DNA of 64,000 bases from Pseudoxanthomonas broegbernensis (GCF_014202435.1 NZ_JACHGU010000005.1:1-64000), one strand, 5' to 3'. Counted from the first letter of the stretch, positions 33,689-42,413 are shown. The notes: generated by a model from the letters alone, not told the origin. Made by a program: numbers and translations.

Positions 33689-35488
33689 CTAGGCATCTAA
33701 TCTTCGTTCACGAAGGCTAGCACACACGATCTCGCCAACTTCAAGGATTGTGCTCGATGTAACCATCTCTAAGGGCGCTCGTGATCCCAATCGCCCCATT
33801 GACCTGGAAAGCGCCCAATAGACATCCCAAGCATCAGCCTGATCCGCATGGGTCAACACGGTAAGGGTCAACAGATACTTGGTTGGATCTAACTGCCAAT
33901 CAGGAATCCGGCATCCCCGGTCATCCAGGGAAAGCGCAAGCAGTCGTCTGGCCTTGATATCCCCAATGATTTGTTCGCAAGACTTCCTTGCAAGCACGGC
34001 GTACGCCGACAGCGGAAGGTTGTGCGGTGCTTCGTAAGCCTCCAGCCTATCGCAGGCTGATGGCGGCAACCGTAATGCCGAAGAGTCCGAAACAGAAATG
34101 GCGGATCCCTTCACCAAATCTGGGGAACCAGGCGGAACTATGATAACCATCGTGCCGCCCTCCAAGTAAAGGACGCGGGCGACCTGCTCCTTTTCTGCAT
34201 CTCGCGAAGCAACCGCAGGTCCCATTGTCGACGCACTCGTCACAGCGACAGCGCCTTGCTCCATCTGATCCAAACGATCAGCCCAGTCCTGCATCATGCG
34301 CCGACGCTGCTCAATGTACTCGGCATGGTTGTAGGCTGTACCACCACCTTCAGCATCCGCATGCGACAGTTGGGCGTCTATCCAAGCCTTGGGGTAGCCG
34401 TATTCGTTCAACGCGGTGGCAATGGTGGCGCGGATGCCGTGACTAGTCAGACGCCCCTTGAACCCCAATGATTCGAGTGCCTGGTTCAGCGTGTTCTCGC
34501 TGATCGGCTTCTTTACATCGCCGCGTTGCGACAGAAGGTGGCGCTGACCTGGTCGTACGAAACCAAGCAACTGGCGTACAACTTCAAGAGCTTGATTCGA
34601 CAAGGGGACGACGTAGGGCGGCACGTCCTGCGACTGCTTGCCTTGCTTGCGTATCGTCAACTGCAGCTGTTTCACGAGTACCGCAGGAACAACCCAGAGC
34701 CCCCGCTCGAGATCGAACTGATCCGGCGTCGCGGACCGCAATTCGCCCGTGCGTACGCCTGTCAGCAACAGCAGGCGCAGGCCAAGTCGAATCTGCTGGT
34801 CGCCCCGATAGCCTGACAGACCCTGCAGAAGCAGCGGCAATTCCTCCACCCGCAGGAAGGGATTGTGGGCAACTGGCACCCTCGGCAGGGCAACGGCATC
34901 CAGATCCAGCGCGGGATTGCGCTCGAGTCCCGGGAACTTGACCATGGCGAACCGGAAGAGCTGCCGGAGCCAGAGCCGGCACTTCTGGGCAATGGTGAGT
35001 GCACCGCGCGCTTCAATTTTTGCCAGCACGGCGACCAGATCGCTTCGGCTGATGTCGTATATCGACCGCTTCCTGAGCGTTGGCGGGATGTCTTTCCGGA
35101 AGATCCGCTGGATCTGCAGCAAGCTGCCTTGGCGCTTGGGTTTCAGGCTGAGACGACGATGCTCGACCCAAGTGTCGAAGACTGTCTGGAAGACCTGTTC
35201 CTCCGCCATGTGTCGGACGAGTCGTTCGTGCTTACGATACTCCTGGAGATTCACCCCGCGGGCCACCAGAGCCCGAGCAGCCTCCCTACGGGTTCGCGCC
35301 TCCTTGAGGCTGACCTCCGGGTAGGTCCCCAAGGACATGCGCCGCTGCTTGCCCAGCCACCGGTAGCGGAAGTGCCAGTTCTTGCTGCCGTTGGCGGCCA
35401 CGTTGAGCGCCATTCCACGCCCATCCCCAAGGGTATAGGCCTTGCCGGTGGCGCGCGCTTGGCGGACGGCAATGTCCGTGAGCGGCAT
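33689..35488 (-). CDS. int: P4-type tyrosine integrase with a 200-residue C-terminal extension
   Basis: A 599-aa protein. The arm-binding DUF4102 domain (~1-90: LTDIAVRQARATGKAYTLGDG...RMSLGTYPEVSLKEAR) is followed by a core-binding domain (~100-190) and a catalytic domain. Catalytic residues are R246 (GVRTGELR), H350-R353 (SHGIR), H376 (QLSHAD) and nucleophile Y386 or Y391 (TAYNHAEY). P4 integrases end near residue 410; this one continues with a region whose last ~90 residues (RRLLALSLDDRGCRIPDWQL...ADAWDVYWALSR, then LGSRAPLEM) resemble Xre/MbcA/ParS antitoxin domains. It lies next to tRNA-Gly and should catalyse island integration and excision. Confidence 0.93.
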   Translation of the reverse strand: MPLTDIAVRQARATGKAYTLGDGRGMALNVAANGSKNWHFRYRWLGKQRRMSLGTYPEVSLKEARTRREAARALVARGVNLQEYRKHERLVRHMAEEQVFQTVFDTWVEHRRLSLKPKRQGSLLQIQRIFRKDIPPTLRKRSIYDISRSDLVAVLAKIEARGALTIAQKCRLWLRQLFRFAMVKFPGLERNPALDLDAVALPRVPVAHNPFLRVEELPLLLQGLSGYRGDQQIRLGLRLLLLTGVRTGELRSATPDQFDLERGLWVVPAVLVKQLQLTIRKQGKQSQDVPPYVVPLSNQALEVVRQLLGFVRPGQRHLLSQRGDVKKPISENTLNQALESLGFKGRLTSHGIRATIATALNEYGYPKAWIDAQLSHADAEGGGTAYNHAEYIEQRRRMMQDWADRLDQMEQGAVAVTSASTMGPAVASRDAEKEQVARVLYLEGGTMVIIVPPGSPDLVKGSAISVSDSSALRLPPSACDRLEAYEAPHNLPLSAYAVLARKSCEQIIGDIKARRLLALSLDDRGCRIPDWQLDPTKYLLTLTVLTHADQADAWDVYWALSRSMGRLGSRAPLEMVTSSTILEVGEIVCASLRERRLDA

Positions 35489-35655
35489 GACGCTCGCTCC
35501 TGACCCGAGTCGCAAACGAAGATCCTAGCGCTGCCGGCCAGCGACACCCAAGCGAGTCCATCGCTTACGGCCCTTGGAAAAAGGCCCCAAAAGTGGACTA
35601 AAAAGGACTGGCTGTAGGTGGAATTCGGTGGACGTCCCTGGAACGTCACAGCCAC

Positions 35656-35676
35656 GAAAAAGGGGCCTAAGCCCCT
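35656..35676 (-). terminator. intrinsic terminator 3' of tRNA-Gly
   Basis: Read on the minus strand: AGGGGC, loop TTAG, GCCCCT, then a T-run. It lies between the tRNA and the integrase gene, so it should stop tRNA read-through into int. Confidence 0.8.
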
Positions 35677-35695
35677 GATTGGCCAATGATTCGTA

Positions 35696-35735
35696 GCGCT
35701 CCATGGACGTCAGTGGCGCTCCATGGCCTTCAGTG
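35696..35735. repeat. two tandem 20-bp repeats beside attR
   Basis: 35696-35715 and 35716-35735 share GCGCTCCATGG and TCAGTG, differing at two or three positions, and sit directly next to the att core. Position and spacing suggest integrase arm-binding sites. Confidence 0.5.
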
Positions 35736-35740
35736 GATTT

Positions 35741-35761
35741 GAGCGGGTGATGGGAATCGAA
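35741..35761 (-). repeat. right attachment site (attR) within tRNA-Gly
   Basis: 21-bp copy identical to 22530-22550. It forms the 3' end of the present tRNA gene. Beyond the core the island sequence follows directly, so the CCA once encoded here is now at attL. Confidence 0.85.
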
Positions 35762-35812
35762 CCCACGTTAGCAGCTTGGGAAGCTGCAGTTCTACCATTG
35801 AACTACACCCGC
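35742..35812 (-). tRNA. tRNA-Gly(CCC), rebuilt at its 3' end by the island
   Basis: A full cloverleaf folds: acceptor GCGGGTG/CACCCGC, D-arm GTTC...GAAC, anticodon stem GCAGC/GCTGC around loop TTCCCAA (anticodon CCC), variable TAAC, T-arm with TTCGATT, discriminator T, 71 bases. After the discriminator the DNA reads CAA instead of CCA, so this copy must be trimmed and given CCA by tRNA nucleotidyltransferase. It is only 73 bp after the esterase stop; a TAGACT box at ~35823-35828 may be its -10. Confidence 0.93.
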
Positions 35813-35835
35813 ACAGGCATGAAGTCTATGCGGCG

Positions 35836-35882
35836 GCGGTACCGCGGCGCAACGCAGGACGGCCGTCGCGCCGCGGTACCGC
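35836..35882 (-). terminator. long hairpin downstream of the autotransporter gene
   Basis: Perfect 15-bp arms (35836-35850 and 35868-35882) with a 17-base loop between the esterase stop at 35886 and the tRNA. There is no T-tract. Confidence 0.55.
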
Positions 35883-35885
35883 GGC

Positions 35886-37685
35886 TCAGAAGCCGCCGGA
35901 CAGGCTCAGGAACACGCCGTTGTCGCTGCCGCCCTTGCGGCCCACCGTGGTACGGGCGCCGAGGTCGGCGGCCAGCCCGAACAGGCCGAAGCGCGCGCCC
36001 AGCACCAGGGTGCCGTAGTCGCCGTCGATGTCCAGGCCGGGCACCGCGTATTCCAGGTCCGGCAGGGTCTGCAGGCGCGCGCGGGCCTGCGCCGGCGCGT
36101 CCTCGAACTCGTGGTCCCAGGTGGCGCGCGCGTAGGGGACGAAGGCGCCGGCGTCGTAGCTGGCCTGCCAGCCCAGGCTGCCGACCAGCGAGTCCAGCGA
36201 CAGCTCCGGGTAGGCCAGCGCGCTGGAGGACAGGTTGCTCTCGCGCCAGCCGTCCAGCTCCACCTGCTGCCACAGCAGCGCGGCGACCGGCCCGTGGCGC
36301 ACCGCGCCCTCGCCGAACGCGTAGCCGCCGGACACGCCGAAGGCAGTGTTGCGGCCGTCGGTGTCGCCGGCGTGGCGGCGCACCGCCGGGCCCATCGCCA
36401 CCTCGCGGTTCACCTCCACGTCCAGGCGGGTGTAGCTGGCCTGGGCGTTGACCCAGGCGCGCTCGCCGTACCAGCCCACGAAGCCGCCCAGGGTCGACTC
36501 GGTCTGGGTGAAGTCGCCGCGCCCCAGGCCGAAGTCCGCGTCCAGCCGGCCATGCCCGACGAACGTGCCGGCGACCAGGCCCCTGCCGTCGCTCCAGTCG
36601 ATGCCGAACAGGCCGGCCGGGGCGACGCCGTCGTACAGGTCGGCATGGCCGTAGCGCTGGTTGTCCGCGCGCAGGCCGCCCCACCAGCGCAGCCCTTCGG
36701 CCTCGGGGCGGGCGAGGATGTGGCCGGCCACCTGGTCGGCGCGGGAACGGCCGATGACGGTGGCCGAATGCGGCACGACCGACACCAGCCGCGGGCCTTC
36801 CAGCACCGAGACCGCGTAGTCGGCCAGGAACGCATGCACCGCGCCGGTCGGGTGCGCGCCGTCGGCGAACAGGTAGGTGTCGGCCGCGTCCGGGGCCACG
36901 TAGGCGGCCGGGTAGCAGGCAAGGGAGCTTCCGCCCGGCGGCAGGCACGCGGTCTCGGTGACGTTGCGCAGGCCGTAGGCGGCGGGGCTGGCGAGCACCT
37001 CGCGCAGCATGTTGAAGGTGTCCAGCGGGATGACGCGATGCCCGGCCTGGGCCAGCGCGCCGTACATCGCGTCGTTGTAGCCGGACGCCAACTGGGTCAG
37101 CGCGGCCTGCGCCAACGGACCGGCGGCGGCAGCGTCCGGGGTGATGCCCATGTCCGGCATGCTGGGCACCAGCACGTAGCGCGCGCCGGCCGCCTCCAGC
37201 GATCCGACGATCTGGACCACGCCGCCCACCGCGGTGGCCAGGGTCTCCTGCACCGGCGCGCCGGCGCCGGCGATGGCGAAGATGTCGTTGGCGCCGGTCC
37301 ATACCGTGTACAGCACGTCCGGGTCGGCCTTGCCGCCGTTGGCCGCCAGGTAGCGGGCGGCCTGGGACACGGTGGATTCGGCGACGCCATTGGCCACCGC
37401 CACCCGCGAACCGCCCTGCGCATAGTTGTCGCCGCCCTGGTTGTCGGTACGGCCATCGCCGCCGTAGTAGTCGGCCACGTGCTCGGCCCAGACCAGGCCG
37501 GGATTGGTGGTGAACTTGCCGGCGATGGGCTGCAGCGGCGCCGGCAACTGGTCCTTGAAGTGTCCGGCGTCGGTGAGGCTGTCGCCGAAGAAGACCGTGC
37601 CGGCGTACTCGCCGGCCAGCGCCGGAGCGCAGGCCAGGGCCAGGGCGGCGGCGAGCGCCGAGCGGATCGGGCGGGGGAAGGACAT
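35886..37685 (-). CDS. GDSL-type autotransporter esterase (EstA-like)
   Basis: A 599-aa outer-membrane esterase/lipase. The signal peptide is MSFPRPIRSALAAALALACAPALA. The passenger (~25-330) is a GDSL hydrolase: block I VFFGDSLTD with nucleophile Ser, block II GGSRV, block III TGANDI, block V DGAHPT with catalytic Asp and His. The C-terminal ~270 residues form an autotransporter beta-barrel with alternating aromatic strands, ending LSLSGGF with the terminal Phe needed for Bam insertion. Homologues stay anchored and hydrolyse short- to medium-chain esters or lipids. It appears intact. Confidence 0.93.
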   Translation of the reverse strand: MSFPRPIRSALAAALALACAPALAGEYAGTVFFGDSLTDAGHFKDQLPAPLQPIAGKFTTNPGLVWAEHVADYYGGDGRTDNQGGDNYAQGGSRVAVANGVAESTVSQAARYLAANGGKADPDVLYTVWTGANDIFAIAGAGAPVQETLATAVGGVVQIVGSLEAAGARYVLVPSMPDMGITPDAAAAGPLAQAALTQLASGYNDAMYGALAQAGHRVIPLDTFNMLREVLASPAAYGLRNVTETACLPPGGSSLACYPAAYVAPDAADTYLFADGAHPTGAVHAFLADYAVSVLEGPRLVSVVPHSATVIGRSRADQVAGHILARPEAEGLRWWGGLRADNQRYGHADLYDGVAPAGLFGIDWSDGRGLVAGTFVGHGRLDADFGLGRGDFTQTESTLGGFVGWYGERAWVNAQASYTRLDVEVNREVAMGPAVRRHAGDTDGRNTAFGVSGGYAFGEGAVRHGPVAALLWQQVELDGWRESNLSSSALAYPELSLDSLVGSLGWQASYDAGAFVPYARATWDHEFEDAPAQARARLQTLPDLEYAVPGLDIDGDYGTLVLGARFGLFGLAADLGARTTVGRKGGSDNGVFLSLSGGF

Positions 37686-37845
37686 GTGCAACTCCTTGGG
37701 GGTCGGGATTCGGGTGAAGGCGCGCGGCGCCGGAGATGCCGGGAGTTTAGCGGCCGTGGCGTACGGACACGAATGGCCGGCAGGCGCCCGCGGTCCCGCC
37801 CGCGCCGCGCTGCGGCACGCGGCGAACGATGCGACAATCCCGCCC

Positions 37846-38046
37846 ATGCACATCGTCCTCAATGGTGAGCCGCGCACGCTCGCGGCGGGAATCACGCTGG
37901 CGGCGCTGCTGGATGCCGAGGGCCTGGCCGAGCGCCGCGTGGCGGTGGAGGTCAACGGCCTGATCGTCCCGCGCGGCCGCCATGCCGGGCATGCGCTGGC
38001 CGACGGCGACCAGGTGGAAATCGTCCACGCGCTGGGCGGCGGCTGA
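37846..38046 (+). CDS. thiS: sulfur-carrier protein ThiS
   Basis: A 66-aa ubiquitin-fold protein that carries sulfur as a C-terminal thiocarboxylate for the thiazole part of thiamine. The sequence starts MHIVLNGEPRTL, has VAVEVNGLIVPR in the middle and ends HALGGG with the required Gly-Gly. It is followed 66 bp downstream by thiG, its partner. No TPP riboswitch could be made out in the short upstream region. Confidence 0.95.
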   Translation: MHIVLNGEPRTLAAGITLAALLDAEGLAERRVAVEVNGLIVPRGRHAGHALADGDQVEIVHALGGG

Positions 38047-38112
38047 GCGGCACTCCGCACCCACCCGCGCCCTCGCCTGTTCCCCGGCGGCGCATCGCGC
38101 CATAATCGTGCG

Positions 38113-38907
38113 ATGGACACCGCCCCCACGCCCGATCCGCTGGTCATCGCCGGCCGGACCTTCCATTCGCGCCTGCTCACCGGCACCGGCAAGTTCAAGG
38201 ACCTGGACGAGACCCGCCGCGCCACCGAGGCCGCCGGCGCGCAGATCGTCACCGTCGCCATCCGCCGCACCAACATAGGCCAGACTCCTGGCGAGCCGAA
38301 CCTGCTCGACGTGCTGCCGCCGGAGCGCTACACCATCCTGCCCAACACCGCCGGCTGCTATACCGCCGATGAGGCGGTGCGCACCTGCCGCCTGGCGCGC
38401 GAGCTGCTTGACGGCCATACCCTGGTGAAGCTGGAAGTGCTGGGCGACCAGCGCACCCTGTACCCGGACGTGGTGCAGACCCTCAAGGCCGCCGAACTGC
38501 TGGTGGCCGACGGCTTCGACGTGATGGTCTACACCTCCGACGACCCGATCCTGGCCCGCCAGCTCGAGCAGATCGGCTGCTGCGCGGTGATGCCGCTGGC
38601 CGCGCCGATCGGCTCGGGCCTGGGCATCCAGAACCGCTACACCCTGCTGGAGATCGTCGAGAACGCCAAGGTGCCGGTGCTGGTCGACGCCGGCGTGGGC
38701 ACGGCCTCGGATGCGGCCATCGCCATGGAACTGGGCTGCGACGGCGTGCTGATGAACACCGCCATCGCCGGCGCGAGGGACCCGGTGCTGATGGCCGGCG
38801 CGATGAGGAAGGCGGTGCAGGCCGGGCGCGAGGCGTTCCTCGCCGGGCGCGTCCCGCGCAAGCGCTACGCCAGCGCCTCCTCGCCGGTGGACGGCCTGAT
38901 CGGGTGA
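38113..38907 (+). CDS. thiG: thiazole synthase ThiG
   Basis: A 264-aa (beta/alpha)8 enzyme that joins deoxyxylulose-5-phosphate, dehydroglycine and ThiS-thiocarboxylate into thiazole phosphate. Motifs: [43 protein letters not shown], the Schiff-base Lys in LVKLEVLGD, and [26 protein letters not shown] and [11 protein letters not shown] phosphate-binding loops. Length is normal for the family. It is in an operon with thiS; the other thiamine genes are not in this window. Confidence 0.96.
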   Translation: MDTAPTPDPLVIAGRTFHSRLLTGTGKFKDLDETRRATEAAGAQIVTVAIRRTNIGQTPGEPNLLDVLPPERYTILPNTAGCYTADEAVRTCRLARELLDGHTLVKLEVLGDQRTLYPDVVQTLKAAELLVADGFDVMVYTSDDPILARQLEQIGCCAVMPLAAPIGSGLGIQNRYTLLEIVENAKVPVLVDAGVGTASDAAIAMELGCDGVLMNTAIAGARDPVLMAGAMRKAVQAGREAFLAGRVPRKRYASASSPVDGLIG

Positions 38908-39007
38908 GCCCCGCGGCGGCACCGCCGCGCCGGGGCGTGCTTCCCACAGGCCGCCGCGCGGGCGCCATGGGAGGCGGCCGCCCCTCCGGAAAAATGACGA
39001 GCAGACC

Positions 39008-39748
39008 TTGAACAAGGCCCCTCCAAAACCCTACACGGTCGAACAAGGCCGCCGCGCGATCCGCAGCTTCGTCCTGCGCCAGGGCCGCTTCACCCCGGCC
39101 CAGCAGCGCGCGTTCGAGCAGGCCTGGCCGCGCTTCGGCCTGGACTACGCCGGCGCGGTGCGCGACCTGGACGCCACCTTCGGCCGCGCCGCGCCGAAGG
39201 TGCTGGAGATCGGCTTCGGCAACGGCGAGGCGCTGCGCTTCGCCGCCCGCCAGGACCCGGCGCGCGACCACATCGGCATCGAGGTCCACGCGCCCGGGGT
39301 GGGCCGCCTGCTCAACGCGCTGGCCGCCGACGGCAGCGACCACGTGCGCGTGTACCACCACGACGCGGTCGAGGTGCTGCGCGACGAGATCGCCGACGGC
39401 GCGCTGGACGAGATCCGCATCTACTTCCCCGACCCCTGGCACAAGAAGCGGCACAACAAGCGGCGCCTGGTGCAGCCGGAGTTCGCCGCGTTGCTGGCGC
39501 GCAAGCTGCGCGTGGGCGGGCGCCTGCACCTGGCCACCGACTGGGAGCCGTACGCCGTGCACATGCTCGACGTGCTCGAGGCCACCCCCGGCCTGGCCAA
39601 CCGCGCCGGCCCGCGCGGCCACGTGCCGCGCCCGCCGTGGCGGCCGCAGACCCACTTCGAGCAGCGTGGCCTGAAGCTGGGCCATGGCGTGTGGGACCTG
39701 CTCTACGACCGCACCGGCGCGCCGGCGCTAGACTCGGACCCGGCATGA
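39008..39748 (+). CDS. trmB: tRNA (guanine-N7-)-methyltransferase
   Basis: A 246-aa SAM-dependent enzyme that makes m7G46 in tRNA. The SAM site is [16 protein letters not shown], then [15 protein letters not shown]. The signature [24 protein letters not shown] holds the catalytic Asp and the tRNA-binding basic run. The start is TTG at 39008; no in-frame ATG fits before the conserved N-terminal [14 protein letters not shown]. It may be transcribed with thiS-thiG, 100 bp upstream. Confidence 0.94.
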   Translation: MNKAPPKPYTVEQGRRAIRSFVLRQGRFTPAQQRAFEQAWPRFGLDYAGAVRDLDATFGRAAPKVLEIGFGNGEALRFAARQDPARDHIGIEVHAPGVGRLLNALAADGSDHVRVYHHDAVEVLRDEIADGALDEIRIYFPDPWHKKRHNKRRLVQPEFAALLARKLRVGGRLHLATDWEPYAVHMLDVLEATPGLANRAGPRGHVPRPPWRPQTHFEQRGLKLGHGVWDLLYDRTGAPALDSDPA

Positions 39749-39825
39749 ACACCGCAGCGACCTCCCGCGCCCGCGCCGCCCGCGGCCGCCCCGCCACCGC
39801 CTCGCCCTAAGGACCCCGGCGCGCA

Positions 39826-41688
39826 ATGGACTCCGGCCTGACCCTGACCAACGAGATGCGCCTGGTACTGGGCCTGGTCGGGTTCACGATGGCGATGTTC
39901 CTGTTCGACCGCATCCGCGCCGACCTGATCGCGCTGGTGGTGCTGGTGGTGCTGGGCATCACCGGGCTGGTGGCCCCGGAGGAGATCTTCAGCGGCTTCT
40001 CCAGCAACGCGGTCATGAGCATCATGTCCACGATGATCCTGGGCGCCGGCCTGGACCGCACCGGCGCGCTGAACCGGCTGGCGAGCTGGCTGCTGCGGCG
40101 CGGCCGCGGGATCGAGCAGCGGCTGGTGCTGATGACCAGCGCCATCGCCGGCATCAACTCGGCGTTCATGCAGAACCCCTCGGTGATGGCGCTGTACCTG
40201 CCGGTCGCCGCGCGCCTGTCCTCGCGCACCGGGATGGCGCTGTCGCGGCTGCTGCTGCCCATCACCTCGGCCATCATCATGGGCGCGGCGCTGACCATGG
40301 TCGGCACCTCGCCGCTGATCCTGCTCAACGACCTGCTGGTGTCGGCCAACAACAACCTGCCCTCGGGCATGGCCACCCTGGAGCCGTTGCCGATGTTCGC
40401 CCCGGCGCCGGTGGGCGTGACCCTGCTCATCGCCTCGCTGCTGTACTTCCGCTTCTACGGCAACCGCAAGCTGGCCGAGGCGGAGGCCGAGGGCAAGGGC
40501 TCCGGCGAGAACGTCACCCCGTCCAGCACCGAGGGCTACTTCGCCCGCACCTACGGCATCGACGGCGACGTGTTCGAGCTGACCGTCACCGCCGAGAGCC
40601 CGCTGGTGGGCATGTCGGTGGCCGAGGCCGAGTCGCTGCACGAGGCCCCGCTGCTGCTGGCGCTCAAGTCCGGCAACGACACCCGGCTGGCGCCGCCGGC
40701 CGACATGCGCATCTGGGTGGGCAGCGTGATCGGCGCGATGGGGCCGCGCCAGCAGGTGGCCGACTTCGCCCAGAACCAGTTCCTGCGCATGTCCTCGCGG
40801 CTGCGCAACCTGGGCGACCTGTTCAACCCGGCCCGCGCCGGCATCTCCGAGGCGGTGGTGCCGCCGACCTCTCGCTACATCGGCAAGACCGCGCGCGAAC
40901 TGCGCCTGCGCCACACCTCCGGGATCAGCCTGCTGGCGATCAACCGCGACAAGAAGGTGATCCGCGAGGACGTGCGCGCGGTGGAGCTGCGCGCCGGCGA
41001 CATGCTGGTGTTCCACAGCTTCTGGCAGGACCTGCGGCGCACCGCCGGCAACCGCGACTTCGCCGTGGTCACCGACTACCCCAAGGGCGAGCAGCGCCCG
41101 CACAAGTTCAAGATCGCCATGGCGATCTTCGCGGTCACCATCCTCATCGCGCTGACCGCCAAGCTGCCGGTGGCGCTGACCCTGATGACCGGCGTGGCCG
41201 GCATGCTGCTGACCGGCGTGCTGAAGATGGACGAGGCCTATTCGGCGATCAACTGGAAGACCGTGTTCCTGACCGCCGGCCTGATCCCGCTGGGCTGGGC
41301 GATGGACAGCAGCGGCGCGGCCGCCTGGGTGGCCGGCAACACCCTGGCCAACCTGCCCGACGGCACCCCGGCATGGGCGCTGCAGGTGGTGCTGGCGCTG
41401 CTGACCACCACTTTCTCGCTGGTCATCAGCCACGTCGGCGCGACCATCGTGATGGTGCCCATCGCCATCAGCCTGGCGCTGGCGGTGGGCGGCGACCCCA
41501 CCGCGTTCGCGCTGATCACCGCGCTGTCGGCCTCCAACAACCTGATGACCGGCTCCAACCCGATCATCTCGATGATCACCGGCCCGGCCGGCTACGGCGC
41601 GCGCCAGATGTGGCGCGTCGGCGCCCCGATGTGCCTGCTGTACACGGTGATCGCGGTGACGGTGGTCAACCTGATGTTCTGGAAGTGA
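39826..41688 (+). CDS. SLC13-family permease with internal TrkA-C domains
   Basis: A 620-aa inner-membrane transporter of the divalent anion:Na+ symporter superfamily. Two membrane halves (~10-210 and ~440-620) flank a soluble insert (~230-420) with two TrkA-C-type segments (FELTVTAESPLVGMSVAEAE, then RYIGKTARELRLRHTSGISLLAINR). Each half carries a SNT-like motif: MVGTSPLILLNDLL and SASNNLMTGSNPII. Likely substrates include sulfate, dicarboxylates or other anions; the insert suggests nucleotide or ion gating. Its last 23 bases overlap the convergent Rieske gene. Confidence 0.9.
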   Translation: MDSGLTLTNEMRLVLGLVGFTMAMFLFDRIRADLIALVVLVVLGITGLVAPEEIFSGFSSNAVMSIMSTMILGAGLDRTGALNRLASWLLRRGRGIEQRLVLMTSAIAGINSAFMQNPSVMALYLPVAARLSSRTGMALSRLLLPITSAIIMGAALTMVGTSPLILLNDLLVSANNNLPSGMATLEPLPMFAPAPVGVTLLIASLLYFRFYGNRKLAEAEAEGKGSGENVTPSSTEGYFARTYGIDGDVFELTVTAESPLVGMSVAEAESLHEAPLLLALKSGNDTRLAPPADMRIWVGSVIGAMGPRQQVADFAQNQFLRMSSRLRNLGDLFNPARAGISEAVVPPTSRYIGKTARELRLRHTSGISLLAINRDKKVIREDVRAVELRAGDMLVFHSFWQDLRRTAGNRDFAVVTDYPKGEQRPHKFKIAMAIFAVTILIALTAKLPVALTLMTGVAGMLLTGVLKMDEAYSAINWKTVFLTAGLIPLGWAMDSSGAAAWVAGNTLANLPDGTPAWALQVVLALLTTTFSLVISHVGATIVMVPIAISLALAVGGDPTAFALITALSASNNLMTGSNPIISMITGPAGYGARQMWRVGAPMCLLYTVIAVTVVNLMFWK

Positions 41689-42064
41689 GGCGGGCGGCGG
41701 CCAGCCAGACCTGGCCGTCGCGCACTTCCACGGCCACCGGGCGCAGCGCATCGCCCCGGCACGGGCCGGCCACGCACACGCCCCCGGGCAGGCCGAACGC
41801 GGCGCCGTGCACCGCGCAGACCAGGTGGCCCTCGCGGCTCTTCAGGAACTGTCCCGGCGCCCAGTCCAGGCGCCGCCCGGCGTGCGGGCAGACGTTGATC
41901 CAGGCATGCACCGCGTCGCCGCACCGGTGCAGGATCAGCGATTCCTCGTCCTCGCCCAGCCGCGCCTGGACCTCGGCCAGGCCGCCCTCGGCCAGGGCCG
42001 CAAGATCGATCAACGGCGCCGTGCCCGGCGCCCCCGCCGCAACGCCATCGCTTAACGAACCCAT
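41666..42064 (-). CDS. Rieske [2Fe-2S] protein
   Basis: A 132-aa soluble electron carrier with both Rieske motifs: CPHAGRRLDW (Cys59, His61) and CAVHGAAF (Cys83, His86), the CxH...CxxH cluster ligands. In the first motif LDW replaces the usual LxW. It is a ferredoxin-like stand-alone domain similar to those with nitrite reductase small subunits or aromatic dioxygenases. No oxygenase partner is adjacent, so its acceptor is unknown. The stop lies inside the 3' end of the permease gene. Confidence 0.87.
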   Translation of the reverse strand: MGSLSDGVAAGAPGTAPLIDLAALAEGGLAEVQARLGEDEESLILHRCGDAVHAWINVCPHAGRRLDWAPGQFLKSREGHLVCAVHGAAFGLPGGVCVAGPCRGDALRPVAVEVRDGQVWLAAARLTSRTSG

Positions 42065-42128
42065 CACAACCTCGCCAGGCATCCGGCCGATACTGCCGGC
42101 CTGCGCCATTCTGGCACGCGATCCCTTC

Positions 42129-42413
42129 ATGCGATTCCGCACGTTCCGTTTCGACACCGCCTTCCTCGGCGCCCTGTTCTCGCCGCGCAAGCCGCGCGCG
42201 CCGCTGCTGCGGGTGGCGCTGGGCCTGGTCGGCGTGGCGTTGCTGGCGCTGCTGGTGTTTTTCAGCGTATTCGTCGGCGCGGCGATGATCGCCGCCGGCC
42301 TGGCCTGGAAGCTGCTGCGCGGCCGTGCGCGCCCCGCGACGGGACAGGCCGGGCATGTGATGGACGCCGAATACCGCGTGCTGCGCAAGCCGGTGCTGCC
42401 CTCGCCGCACTGA
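42129..42413 (+). CDS. small membrane protein of unknown function
   Basis: A 94-aa protein with a basic N-terminus (MRFRTFRFDTAFLGALFSPRKPR), one long or two short membrane helices (~28-62, LLRVALGLVGVALLALLVFF and a following GAAMIAAGLAWKLL), then a basic segment and a short tail ending LPSPH. I do not recognise it. It sits 37 bp before the FAH-family gene on the same strand, with which it is probably transcribed. Confidence 0.65.
   Translation: MRFRTFRFDTAFLGALFSPRKPRAPLLRVALGLVGVALLALLVFFSVFVGAAMIAAGLAWKLLRGRARPATGQAGHVMDAEYRVLRKPVLPSPH

Larger units (their letters stand above)
22530..35761. mobile_element. integrative genomic island in tRNA-Gly(CCC)
   Basis: A ~13.2 kb element bounded by an exact 21-bp direct repeat (22530-22550 and 35741-35761) that is the 3' end of tRNA-Gly. 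A P4-type tyrosine integrase lies next to the tRNA. Gene content is accessory: HipBA, several lone antitoxins, and HEPN, SbcD-like, YhaN-like, DUF4297-like and HerA genes. Base composition is lower and uneven compared with the flanks. No conjugation, replication or capsid genes are seen, so it would need outside help to move between cells. Confidence 0.88.

Noticed and set aside
22530-35761. Island as a prophage
   Set aside because: No capsid, terminase, portal, lysis or replication genes are present; only integrase and accessory genes.
37690-37845. TPP riboswitch upstream of thiS
   Set aside because: The short gap shows no recognisable thi-box sequence, and it doubles as the upstream region of the esterase gene.
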